Shown piece after piece: positions 26,105-33,496 of a stretch of 64,000 nucleotides of DNA (its first letter is position 1; each line of letters starts with the position of its first letter). Position numbers and translations under genes: made by a program. Origin of the DNA: Jiella marina (GTDB lineage Bacteria; Pseudomonadota; Alphaproteobacteria; Rhizobiales; Rhizobiaceae). Below the pieces are notes generated by a model. The model was not told the origin of the DNA. It saw only the letters and a list, made by a program, of their open reading frames with translations, and made no database searches. The DNA is taken from the NCBI RefSeq assembly GCF_024359545.1, contig NZ_JAKQZG010000007.1, positions 124,001-188,000 of the forward strand, in the 5' to 3' direction.

Positions 26105-27259
26105 TCAGGCGTCGTTGACGTAGTATTTGCTCTGGGTGCCGGCAGCCTCTTCGAGCTTGGCGAAGTCGTCCATCGATCCCGCGAGTTCGGTCTTGTAGGA
26201 ATCCCACTCGCTGCGCTGATAACCACCGGCGTCCTTCCACTCCGCGAGCTGATCTTCGCTCAGAGTGTGGAATTGCACGCCCGCCTTCTGGAGTTCGTAC
26301 ATGGCGTAGGCCCGCGCTGCGGGCACCTTTGCCAGGTTCTGCGCCGAGGTGATGTCCGAAGCGTATTCGATCGCCTCCTTCAGGTCGTCCGAAAGCCCGT
26401 TGAACCATTCGAGATTACAGGAATAGATCTGCGAGTCCGGCACGGCCTGGGTGAAGGTGACGTTGGACAGGATGTCCTTGAACCCGAAGACGTAAAGCGC
26501 GCCGACGGAGGGATCGAGCGCGTCCGCGACGCCCTGCTTGATGGCCGATGGGGTTTCGCCCCAGGCGACCGGCGTCGGGTTGGCACCGACCATGCGATAA
26601 TACTGCTGCAGCATTTCCGAGCCGGGAACGCGGAACTTGACGCCCGAGAGATCGCTCGGGACCATGACCGGCTTGTCCTGGCCCTTGCGCATCGCAACGA
26701 CGCGCGGGTCGATGACGACGTAGAAGAGCGGCTTGAATCCCCGTTCCTCGATCTTCGGGTGGACCTTCTCGACCCATGCGTCGGATTTCACGAGATTGAC
26801 GAAGCGCTGGTTCGATCCGCAGAAATACGGAAGGTTGATGAGATCGACCTCGGGCGCGAAGGGCGCGAAATTCGACATCGAATGCTGCGCGGCTTGGATC
26901 GTGTTGCTCTGCACCTTCTGCACCAGCGCGCCGCCGGCGCCGAGCTGGCCGCCGGGCGAGAGCTTCACATAGATGCGGCCGCCCGAAAGGTTCTGGATAT
27001 TCTCCTTCAGGTCGAGCTGCATGATCGGATAGCTGCGCGATGCGCCGAGAACATAGGCGGTCGCGATCGTCATTGTCTGCTCGGCTGCCGACTCGCGCTC
27101 GCGCTCCTCACTGGCGCTCTGCGCTGCGGCCTCGTCGGACCAGAGCGTGCCGGCGGCGCCTGCCACGACAGCTGCCGTGAAACTTCCAGCAGCAGACAGC
27201 TTGAGGAAGTTGCGACGCTCCGCACTCTTCAGTTCTTTGAGGTCAGTTTCCGTTGTCAT
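26105..27259 (-). CDS. TRAP transporter solute-binding protein with Tat signal, system 2
   Basis: 384 residues. The N-terminus carries a twin-arginine signal (ERRNFLKLSAAG, followed by a hydrophobic stretch and a cleavage region near EAAAQS), so it is exported folded. The mature part has DctP features: KFRVPGSEMLQQYYRMVGANP and WGETPSAIKQGVADALDP. The likely ligand is DHPS, inferred from the operon. Its start overlaps the stop of the small membrane protein by 4 bases (ATGA). The unusual residues before the twin arginine (about 16) are normal for Tat signals. Confidence 0.9.
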   Translation of the reverse strand: MTTETDLKELKSAERRNFLKLSAAGSFTAAVVAGAAGTLWSDEAAAQSASEERERESAAEQTMTIATAYVLGASRSYPIMQLDLKENIQNLSGGRIYVKLSPGGQLGAGGALVQKVQSNTIQAAQHSMSNFAPFAPEVDLINLPYFCGSNQRFVNLVKSDAWVEKVHPKIEERGFKPLFYVVIDPRVVAMRKGQDKPVMVPSDLSGVKFRVPGSEMLQQYYRMVGANPTPVAWGETPSAIKQGVADALDPSVGALYVFGFKDILSNVTFTQAVPDSQIYSCNLEWFNGLSDDLKEAIEYASDITSAQNLAKVPAARAYAMYELQKAGVQFHTLSEDQLAEWKDAGGYQRSEWDSYKTELAGSMDDFAKLEEAAGTQSKYYVNDA

Positions 27260-27474
27260 GGGGTCTCCTCCCGGATTTTTGCCAGATCGTCTCTTCTCCG
27301 CGCTTCGGCCTTGAGCGTGCCGATGACGAAGAGGATGCTTGAAAGAAAGATCAGCAGAACTTCACCGACGCGGCCGATGAGTGGCTCACTGCCCGACGCG
27401 CCAAGGGCGACGTTGGCGATGAAGACGAGAAAGCCGCAAAGCGCGGCGACGAGCCAAGGGGTCTTGCCATTCAT
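27256..27474 (-). CDS. Small two-helix membrane protein, first gene of the hps operon
   Basis: 72 residues with two hydrophobic segments (about 8-28 and 35-55) and a charged C-terminal tail (KAEARRRDDLAKIREE). GGGAGG lies 8 bases before the ATG. The 4-base overlap with the TRAP binding-protein gene and the position right behind the LacI operators make it a genuine operon member. I do not recognise the family; a small accessory subunit of the transporter is a guess. Confidence 0.7.
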   Translation of the reverse strand: MNGKTPWLVAALCGFLVFIANVALGASGSEPLIGRVGEVLLIFLSSILFVIGTLKAEARRRDDLAKIREETP

Positions 27475-27506
27475 CGTGCGGCCCTCCCAAGCCGTACGAT
27501 CGCCTT

Positions 27507-27520
27507 TGTAAGCGCTTACA
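27507..27520. promoter_or_regulatory. LacI-type operator 1 (hps promoter)
   Basis: TGTAAGCGCTTACA is a perfect 14-bp palindrome with the central CG step typical of LacI/GalR-family operators. It lies 33 bases upstream of the operon's first start codon. Confidence 0.85.
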
Positions 27521-27528
27521 ATCCAAAA

Positions 27529-27542
27529 TGCAAGCGCTTACA
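27529..27542. promoter_or_regulatory. LacI-type operator 2 (hps promoter)
   Basis: TGCAAGCGCTTACA matches operator 1 at 13 of 14 bases. Centres are 22 bp apart, about two helical turns, so two repressor dimers would bind on one DNA face. It lies about 100 bases before the divergent LacI gene. Confidence 0.8.
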
Positions 27543-27640
27543 TTGCTACATCTGATGTTCGATTCTATAGCCGATGGGAAGCGCGGTTCGCTGTCGAACA
27601 TTTCGCCGCCAACATCTTGGCGCTTAGGGGATTTTGACGG

Positions 27641-28675
27641 ATGGATGCGTTCGCAAAGCCGAAACTGGACGATGTCGCCCGAGAGGCCGGCGTCTCGACG
27701 GCGACCGTCTCGCGATGTCTCAACGAACCGGGGAAGGTGACCGCCGCGACTCGCGACAGGGTGATGCGGGCAGTCGAAGCGCTGGGCTACACGCCGAATT
27801 TCGGGGGCAAGGCGCTTGCATCGCAGAAGACGAGTACGGTGGGTGCGGTTCTGCCGACGCTGGACAATGCGATCTTCGCGCGCGGTCTTCAAAGTTTCCA
27901 GGAAACACTCTCGGCAGCGGGCGTCACCTTGCTCGTCGCCAGCTCCGGCTATGACGCCGATCGCGAGGACGAGCAGATCCGGGCGCTCATCGGGCGTGGG
28001 GCGGACGGTATCCTCCTGATCGGCACGGCGCGTCGGCCCGCCGCTTACGAATTCCTGAAGCGAGCCCGGACGCCCTATGTCATCGCCTGGTCCATTGGCG
28101 AAGCGGGAGAGACCTCGGTCGGTTTCGACAATGTCGGGGCCGCGCGGGAAATGGCGCGCCGGGTGATCGCGGAGGGGCATCGCCGGATCGCGATGATTTC
28201 CGGCATCACCCATATGAACGATCGCGCCGCCGGTCGCGTCGAAGGAGTCTGCCAAGCTCTCAGGGAGGCGGGCATCGAGACCGCAGACCTCGTGGTCGAT
28301 GAGGTCCGCTATGCTTTCGACGAGGCGGGCGAGGCTCTGGAACGGCTGATGTCCAGAAACGACCCGCCCACCGCGATCATTTGCGGCAACGACGTTCTGG
28401 GTGTCGGGGCGATCGCGCGGGCCAAGCAATTGGGGCTCGTGGTCCCGAGTGATCTCTCGATCACCGGATTTGACGACATCGATATCGCTTCGATCGTCGA
28501 GCCAGGCCTCACGACCGTGCACGTGCCGCACCGCCGCATGGGGACGGCTGCGGCCGAGACGCTTCTGGCGCTCATCGACGGGCGGCCCGTCTCCGAGACG
28601 GTGCTCCTTGAAACGACCATCTGCGACAGAGGCTCGCTCGGACCGGCTCCTGCTGGCAATCGCCCGAGACCGTAG
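27641..28675 (+). CDS. LacI-family regulator of the hps operon
   Basis: 344 residues. The N-terminal helix-turn-helix and hinge (LDDVAREAGVSTATVSRCLN) followed by a periplasmic-binding-protein-like sensor domain (TVGAVLPTLDNAIFARGLQ through ITGFDDIDIASIVEPGLTTV) are classical. It is divergent from the TRAP/hpsNOP operon and the two LacI operators lie between them, so it most likely represses that operon until DHPS or a derivative binds. Sequence of the recognition helix was not matched to the operator by any computation. Confidence 0.92.
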   Translation: MDAFAKPKLDDVAREAGVSTATVSRCLNEPGKVTAATRDRVMRAVEALGYTPNFGGKALASQKTSTVGAVLPTLDNAIFARGLQSFQETLSAAGVTLLVASSGYDADREDEQIRALIGRGADGILLIGTARRPAAYEFLKRARTPYVIAWSIGEAGETSVGFDNVGAAREMARRVIAEGHRRIAMISGITHMNDRAAGRVEGVCQALREAGIETADLVVDEVRYAFDEAGEALERLMSRNDPPTAIICGNDVLGVGAIARAKQLGLVVPSDLSITGFDDIDIASIVEPGLTTVHVPHRRMGTAAAETLLALIDGRPVSETVLLETTICDRGSLGPAPAGNRPRP

Positions 28676-28711
28676 TCGGCAATCTCACTTCCGCCGGCAG
28701 GAGCTTTGCCG

Positions 28712-29461
28712 TTACGCGTCGCGGTGAACCTGAAACGGGGCCCAGCTCTGGCTGACGGGCATCAGTTCCAGTTGGTTGATGTTCATGTGGGGCGGGAGCG
28801 TTGCGACCCAGAAGATCGTTTCGGCAATGTCCTCTGGCTGCAATGCATGGGCGCCGCCATAGAGCTTGTCGTAGCTCGCCTGGTCGCCGCCGGTGCGAAC
28901 CAGAGTGAATTCGCTTTCGCAAAGGCCCGGCTCGATCGACGTCACGCGCACGCCGGTGCCGTGGAGATCCGAGCGCAGGCCCCGCGAGAACTGCTGCACG
29001 AAGGCCTTGGTGCCGCCATAGACATTGCCGCCGGGATAGGGCCAGTTGGCCGCGATGGAGGAGAGATTGACGATCGCCCCGCGCCGCTCGATCAGCTTCG
29101 GCAGGAGCTTGTGGGTAAGCGAGACGAGGCCGGTGACATTGGTGGCGATCATCGTCTGCCAGTCGTCGAGCTTGCTCGATTGAGCGGGCGCCGTGCCGAG
29201 CGCCAGGCCGGCATTGTTCACGAGGAGATCGATCCCGGCGAAGGCTTCGGGCAGCGCGTCCAGCGCCTCGGTCATCGACGCGTCGTCGGTCACGTCGCAG
29301 ACGGCTGGATGAAAAGAATCGCCGACTTCCGCCTTTAGCGCTTCGAGCCGCTCGGCACGTCGGCCGGTGCCGATCACCTGCCAGCCGGCGCTCGCGAAGC
29401 GTCGGGCCATCGCCTGGCCGAAGCCGGCAGTGGCGCCTGTAATCAGAATCGTCTTCGTCAC
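28712..29461 (-). CDS. SDR of the YdfG/IsfD type (hydroxy-acid or sulfoacetaldehyde reductase)
   Basis: 249 residues. TGATAGFG, DVTDD, NNAGLALG, YGGTKAF and the C-terminal INQLELMPVSQSWAPF follow YdfG (NADP-dependent 3-hydroxy acid dehydrogenase) along the whole length. The TGRRAERLE stretch favours NADP(H). IsfD, which reduces sulfoacetaldehyde to isethionate, belongs to the same branch. The neighbours (a TauE-family exporter 20 bases upstream and a divergent omega-aminotransferase) fit taurine to sulfoacetaldehyde to isethionate, as in taurine nitrogen assimilation. Serine or 3-hydroxypropionate dehydrogenase activity remains possible. Confidence 0.8.
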   Translation of the reverse strand: MTKTILITGATAGFGQAMARRFASAGWQVIGTGRRAERLEALKAEVGDSFHPAVCDVTDDASMTEALDALPEAFAGIDLLVNNAGLALGTAPAQSSKLDDWQTMIATNVTGLVSLTHKLLPKLIERRGAIVNLSSIAANWPYPGGNVYGGTKAFVQQFSRGLRSDLHGTGVRVTSIEPGLCESEFTLVRTGGDQASYDKLYGGAHALQPEDIAETIFWVATLPPHMNINQLELMPVSQSWAPFQVHRDA

Positions 29462-29481
29462 GGATTTCGTCCTTCCGGTGA

Positions 29482-30213
29482 TCAGCTCAGTGTGAGTGTG
29501 CGGGCGAGGCTCACAAGCGCGAGCAGCACGAGAAGCGCCGAGACCCCGCGCTTCCAGGCCTCGGGGCTCAGCCGCCCGTAGAAGCGCCGCCCGAGAAAGG
29601 TCCCGGCGGCAAGGGCGGGCAGCAGCATGAGGATAATCGTCAGGCTCGATGTCGGAAACAGGCCGAAGGCGAGGCGCGAGGCGATCGCCCCGCTATCGGT
29701 GACGGCGAAGATGATCGTCAGGAGCGCCCGGGCCTGAGCCGGGCTGCGGCCGCTCGCCATCAGCCATGCGACGACCAGTGTTCCGCCGACGGAAAAGGCC
29801 CCGATCATCGCGCCGGTCAGAAAGCTTGCACCGATCGCCGCGGCACGCGTGTCCACCCAGCGCCAGCGCACCTTGAAAAGGGCTGCGAGTGCCGAGACGA
29901 GCACCGCGAGATTGAGCCCGATCAGCGCCGGTCTCTGGGGCAGCAGGCTGAGGAGAAACACCCCGGCCAACGCCCCGACGAGCGCCGCAACGCCCAGCAC
30001 CGCCGCCTCGCGCCAATCCAGTCCCTCCAGAATTCCGCCGCGAACCAGCAGCCCCGTCGCCACCAGATCGAGCACGAGAACGACCGTGCTTGCGAAGGTG
30101 GCCGGCCAGAATAGCGCGAAGAGGGGTGCTGCGAGGAGCGAGAAGCCAAAGCCGGTCGCGCCGCGAACGAAGGCGGCGGCGATGACGATCGGAAGGGCGA
30201 ACAGGATCTCCAC
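29482..30213 (-). CDS. TauE/SafE-family membrane protein (anion exporter)
   Basis: 243 residues and about eight hydrophobic segments. AAFVRGATGFGFSLLAAPLFAL is the repeated family motif in the first half, and GAMIGAFSVGGTLVVAWLMA its counterpart in the second. Family members export sulfite, sulfoacetate or other sulfonates after organosulfonate use. The 20-base gap to the YdfG/IsfD-like gene makes a two-gene operon, and the aminotransferase is divergent with repeats in the shared promoter region. Export of isethionate or sulfite is the best guess. Confidence 0.85.
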   Translation of the reverse strand: MEILFALPIVIAAAFVRGATGFGFSLLAAPLFALFWPATFASTVVLVLDLVATGLLVRGGILEGLDWREAAVLGVAALVGALAGVFLLSLLPQRPALIGLNLAVLVSALAALFKVRWRWVDTRAAAIGASFLTGAMIGAFSVGGTLVVAWLMASGRSPAQARALLTIIFAVTDSGAIASRLAFGLFPTSSLTIILMLLPALAAGTFLGRRFYGRLSPEAWKRGVSALLVLLALVSLARTLTLS

Positions 30214-30267
30214 GCAAAACTCTCCAGCCGGATTCGCGGCGGACCATGTCCGGAGCGCCGGCCGCGC

Positions 30268-30335
30268 GACAGAGCCAGATGCGGCATTCGGTGGGGCCAG
30301 GCCTGGACCAGTCGAAACCTCCCGCTGGCTCTGTC
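30268..30335. promoter_or_regulatory. Repeat cluster in the tauE-aminotransferase promoter
   Basis: CTGGCTCTGTC occurs on the minus strand at 30268-30278 and on the plus strand at 30325-30335 (perfect 11-bp inverted repeat). A related copy, CTGGACCAGTC, lies at 30303-30313, exactly 22 bp before the last, as a direct repeat. MocR-type regulators usually bind such direct repeats, and a MocR gene lies 3 kb away. Confidence 0.6.
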
Positions 30336-30389
30336 GGCGGGCTGCCGTCCCGGCGTAACAGGGCTGATCTTCACCTGGAGGACAGCCCC

Positions 30390-31712
30390 ATGCTGACGCG
30401 TTCGGTCAATATGAGCCACCACTGGCTCCCCTTCACCAACAACCGGATGTTCCGCGAGATGCCGCAGGTCTTCGCGCGGGCTAAGGGCGTCCATTATTTC
30501 ACGCCCGAGGGCGACGACATTCTCGACGGATCGTCGGGCCTGTTCTGCTGCCCGGCCGGCCACGCCCGCCAGGAGATCGCCGATGCCGTCTCCGCCCAGC
30601 TGATGACACTCGACTACACCCCGCATTTCCAGAGGGCGGCGCCCGTTTCCTTCGAACTTGCCGAGCGGCTTGCCGCGATCCTGCCCGAAGGGCTCGACAG
30701 GGTGTTCTTCGCTTCCTCGGGCTCGGAAGCCGTCGACAGCGCGATGAAGATCTGCCTCGCCTATCACCGGGCGAAGGGCGAGGGGCAGCGCACCCGCTTC
30801 GTCTCGCGCAACTGGAGCTATCACGGCGTCAATCTCGGCGGCACGTCGCTCGCCGGCATGGTCAACAATCGCCGCGACTTTTCCGGCGTCACGGCCGACG
30901 TCGTCCATATGCGCCACACCTGGACCGAGGAGCAGCGCTTCACGCCCGGCCAGCCGGAGACCGGCGCCGAACTTGCCGATGATTTGGAAGAAATCTGCAA
31001 GACCTATGGCGCGGAAACGATCGCCGGCGTCTTCGTCGAGCCGATCGCCGGCTCCATCGGCACCATCGTCCCGCCGAAAGGCTATCTCGAACGGCTGAGA
31101 GCGATCGCCGACAAATACGGCATCCTGCTCGTCTTCGACGAGGTGATCACGGGCTTCGGCCGCACCGGCTCCGCCTTCGCCGCGCAGGAATTCAAGGTGA
31201 CGCCCGATCTCGTCACCATGGCCAAGGCGCTCACCAACGGCGCGGTGCCGATGAGCGCGGTGGCGACGCGCACCGAAATCCAGGACACGGTGTTTGCCGC
31301 CGCCGGCGACAACGACCGGCCGGAGCTCTTCCACGGCTACACCTATTCCGCCCACCCGGTCGCCTGCGCGGCGGCGCTCGCCGCCCTGAACATCTATCGC
31401 GACGAGAAGCTCTTCGAGCGCGCCAAGGCGTTTTCGCCCACCTTCCTCGGCGCTGTCTTCGGCCTGCGTAACCTCGCCCAGGTGGTCGATCTCCGCGGCT
31501 ACGGCATGATGTCGGGCATCCAGCTCAAACCCGGCGAAACGCCCGGCCAGAAGGGCTCGCTCGTCCAGCGCGCGCTGTTCGACGCAGGCCTCCACGTCAA
31601 GGCGACCGGCGACGCGGTGATCTTTGCGCCAGCCTTCGTCACCAGCGAGGACGAACTTGGTAAGATGATCGATATCCTGCGCAAGGTGCTGGGTCAGGCG
31701 GATCTGGGGTGA
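30390..31712 (+). CDS. Class III omega-aminotransferase (beta-alanine/taurine:pyruvate type)
   Basis: 440 residues. HHWLPFTNNRMFRE and DGSSGLFCCPAGH resemble the beta-alanine:pyruvate aminotransferase group; FVEPIAGS, LLVFDEVITGFGRTG and TMAKALTNGAVPMSAV give the PLP-binding Asp and the Schiff-base Lys. GGAGG lies 8 bases before the ATG at 30390. Enzymes of this group accept taurine, beta-alanine or other omega-amines and pyruvate. Opposite tauE and an IsfD-like reductase, taurine or a related aminosulfonate is a reasonable donor. beta-Alanine with YdfG-type malonate-semialdehyde reduction is the main alternative. Confidence 0.85.
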   Translation: MLTRSVNMSHHWLPFTNNRMFREMPQVFARAKGVHYFTPEGDDILDGSSGLFCCPAGHARQEIADAVSAQLMTLDYTPHFQRAAPVSFELAERLAAILPEGLDRVFFASSGSEAVDSAMKICLAYHRAKGEGQRTRFVSRNWSYHGVNLGGTSLAGMVNNRRDFSGVTADVVHMRHTWTEEQRFTPGQPETGAELADDLEEICKTYGAETIAGVFVEPIAGSIGTIVPPKGYLERLRAIADKYGILLVFDEVITGFGRTGSAFAAQEFKVTPDLVTMAKALTNGAVPMSAVATRTEIQDTVFAAAGDNDRPELFHGYTYSAHPVACAAALAALNIYRDEKLFERAKAFSPTFLGAVFGLRNLAQVVDLRGYGMMSGIQLKPGETPGQKGSLVQRALFDAGLHVKATGDAVIFAPAFVTSEDELGKMIDILRKVLGQADLG

Positions 31713-31833
31713 TACGAGTCAGGTGAGGCCGGACGTCTGTGCCCTACGGCAGCGATGATGAGACTGAATCCGAGCCACCAATTAGCTACGTCGCGATCTC
31801 AGCCTCCCAATGCGTTACTGTCCGCCCCTGAAG

Positions 31834-33084
31834 TCACGCTGACGGTCTCTCAGGGACGAACTTTTTCTGCGTGAAGACCTCGATATGCTGGTTCGTTCCG
31901 GGCAAGGAGTGAGTGCCCAGGGACACGAGGGCTCCCTCGTGGTGGCCTTCGAATGACTCCGAAATGAGCAGCGGCGTATCGAGATCCTTGCAGAGCTTTT
32001 CGAGCCGCGTGACATGATTGACGGCCGGGCCGATCGTGGTGAAATCGAGCCTGACATCGGTTCCGACATTGCCGTACATGACCTGACCGCTGTGAAGTGC
32101 GATCCCGAACCTGATGGCGGGATCGCTGCTCTTGCGCCTGGAATTGGCCTTCTCGGCACGGGCAAAGGCTTCGTCGCTGGCCGTCAGGGCCGCGCGGCAC
32201 ATGTCGGCGGCCGGACGCGATTTCGGATCGACCGGAAAGATTGCCATGACCGCATCGCCGATGAATTTCAGCACTTCTCCGCCATGGTCCATCACGGCGC
32301 CGGCGACGCAATCGAAATACGTGTTGATCATGCAGAGATAGGCATCGAGCGGCAATTGCTCTGCCAGGTGCGACGAGCCCCTGAGGTCACTGTAGAAGAG
32401 AACGCATTCGATCGCCCCGCCATCGCCCCGCTCCACGATGCCGTCCAGAACCTGCCTTCCGGTGTAGTGGCCGAGATAGGCGTCGAGCAGTTCCTTGGAC
32501 AGAAGATGGGTGATCGACGATTTGACGCTGATAGCGAGCGGACGCATCAGCGCGCGCACATATTCAATTTCAAGTTCAGCAAATCCGCCCACGCGCCGGG
32601 TCGAAATGCCCAGGATGACACCTTCCATACCCGGCGGAAGGTCACTCCAGAGCATGTCGGAGTGACGTCCGTAGGACTCGAACAACAGGAGGTAGTCGGT
32701 GATATCGTTCTTCCGAAAATGCTCGAAGATCGGGAAATCTGGCTCGACCTGCCCTTCTTCGAATCGGAAACGGTGAAAACTCACATTATTCTTGAGCGCC
32801 CAGAAAAAGGGTGAGTCCTGAAAGCTCTCGGTCGTCATGTCGCTGCGCGGCATCATCTGGCTGGCGACACGATCCTCGCGTGCGTGCCACACGACGTCGA
32901 GGGCGCCAAAGACCGGATGCAACATCAAGCCGCCAAGGCTGATCCGATCGATGGAAACGCCTCCTTCGATCAATCGTTGCCCGAACCCACGGACGATATC
33001 CTCGACTTTGGCGTCGTGAAGCCCCTGCTGCATCAACCATACGCCAAGTCCCTCGAAGAAAAGCGATATTGGAAACTGGGACAT
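31834..33084 (-). CDS. Class III adenylate/guanylate cyclase
   Basis: 416 residues. The C-terminal ~190 residues form the nucleotide cyclase domain: FYSDLRGSS (first metal Asp), KFIGDAVMAIFP (second metal Asp), IRFGIALHSGQVMYGNVG and FTTIGPAVNHVTRLE. The N-terminal ~220 residues have no membrane segment or domain I can name; they carry a motif LGHYTG just before the cyclase domain that is frequent in alphaproteobacterial CyaC-like soluble cyclases. It is monocistronic, converging with the aminotransferase gene. Product (cAMP or cGMP) cannot be assigned. Confidence 0.9.
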   Translation of the reverse strand: MSQFPISLFFEGLGVWLMQQGLHDAKVEDIVRGFGQRLIEGGVSIDRISLGGLMLHPVFGALDVVWHAREDRVASQMMPRSDMTTESFQDSPFFWALKNNVSFHRFRFEEGQVEPDFPIFEHFRKNDITDYLLLFESYGRHSDMLWSDLPPGMEGVILGISTRRVGGFAELEIEYVRALMRPLAISVKSSITHLLSKELLDAYLGHYTGRQVLDGIVERGDGGAIECVLFYSDLRGSSHLAEQLPLDAYLCMINTYFDCVAGAVMDHGGEVLKFIGDAVMAIFPVDPKSRPAADMCRAALTASDEAFARAEKANSRRKSSDPAIRFGIALHSGQVMYGNVGTDVRLDFTTIGPAVNHVTRLEKLCKDLDTPLLISESFEGHHEGALVSLGTHSLPGTNQHIEVFTQKKFVPERPSA

Positions 33085-33496
33085 CGTCCTCCCCGCAATT
33101 ATCTCGCTGGGCTTCGCTGATGGATGCGATGATTTCAGTTAGGTCAGGATAAGTGCTGAAACTCCAGTTTCATGAACAAGATCATCCCTGACAGCTGACA
33201 AAGAGCCAAGAAAGCAGCATCGCTACCATGAAAGACCATGTCAAATTTGCGGTGCCATGACCATTCATCTCGCTCGCCCTGATTGGCCGGGGACCGCGAG
33301 GAGATACCGACTACCCCGTCAAGCCGGGTTTGCTGCCAGACAGGCGCGTTCATGCCTGTGCAATGCTCACAGGAAGGCATGTCGTTGCGGAATCATGCTC
33401 CCGGCCTGCTAAAGATGCGCCGTTTGGCGCGATCTCGGCCGAGATCGAACGCGTGTCGTCCACCCCGCGTCTTTGAAACCGTCACAGGTTTCCGTT
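33085..33496. other. Intergenic region with an 18-bp palindrome
   Basis: No gene recognised. CGATCTCGGCCGAGATCG at 33430-33447 is a perfect palindrome 50 bases after the MocR stop and may end that transcript. ACAGGC (33340-33345) and GCCTGT (33354-33359) form a weaker inverted repeat. The rest should hold the cyclase promoter. Confidence 0.5.
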
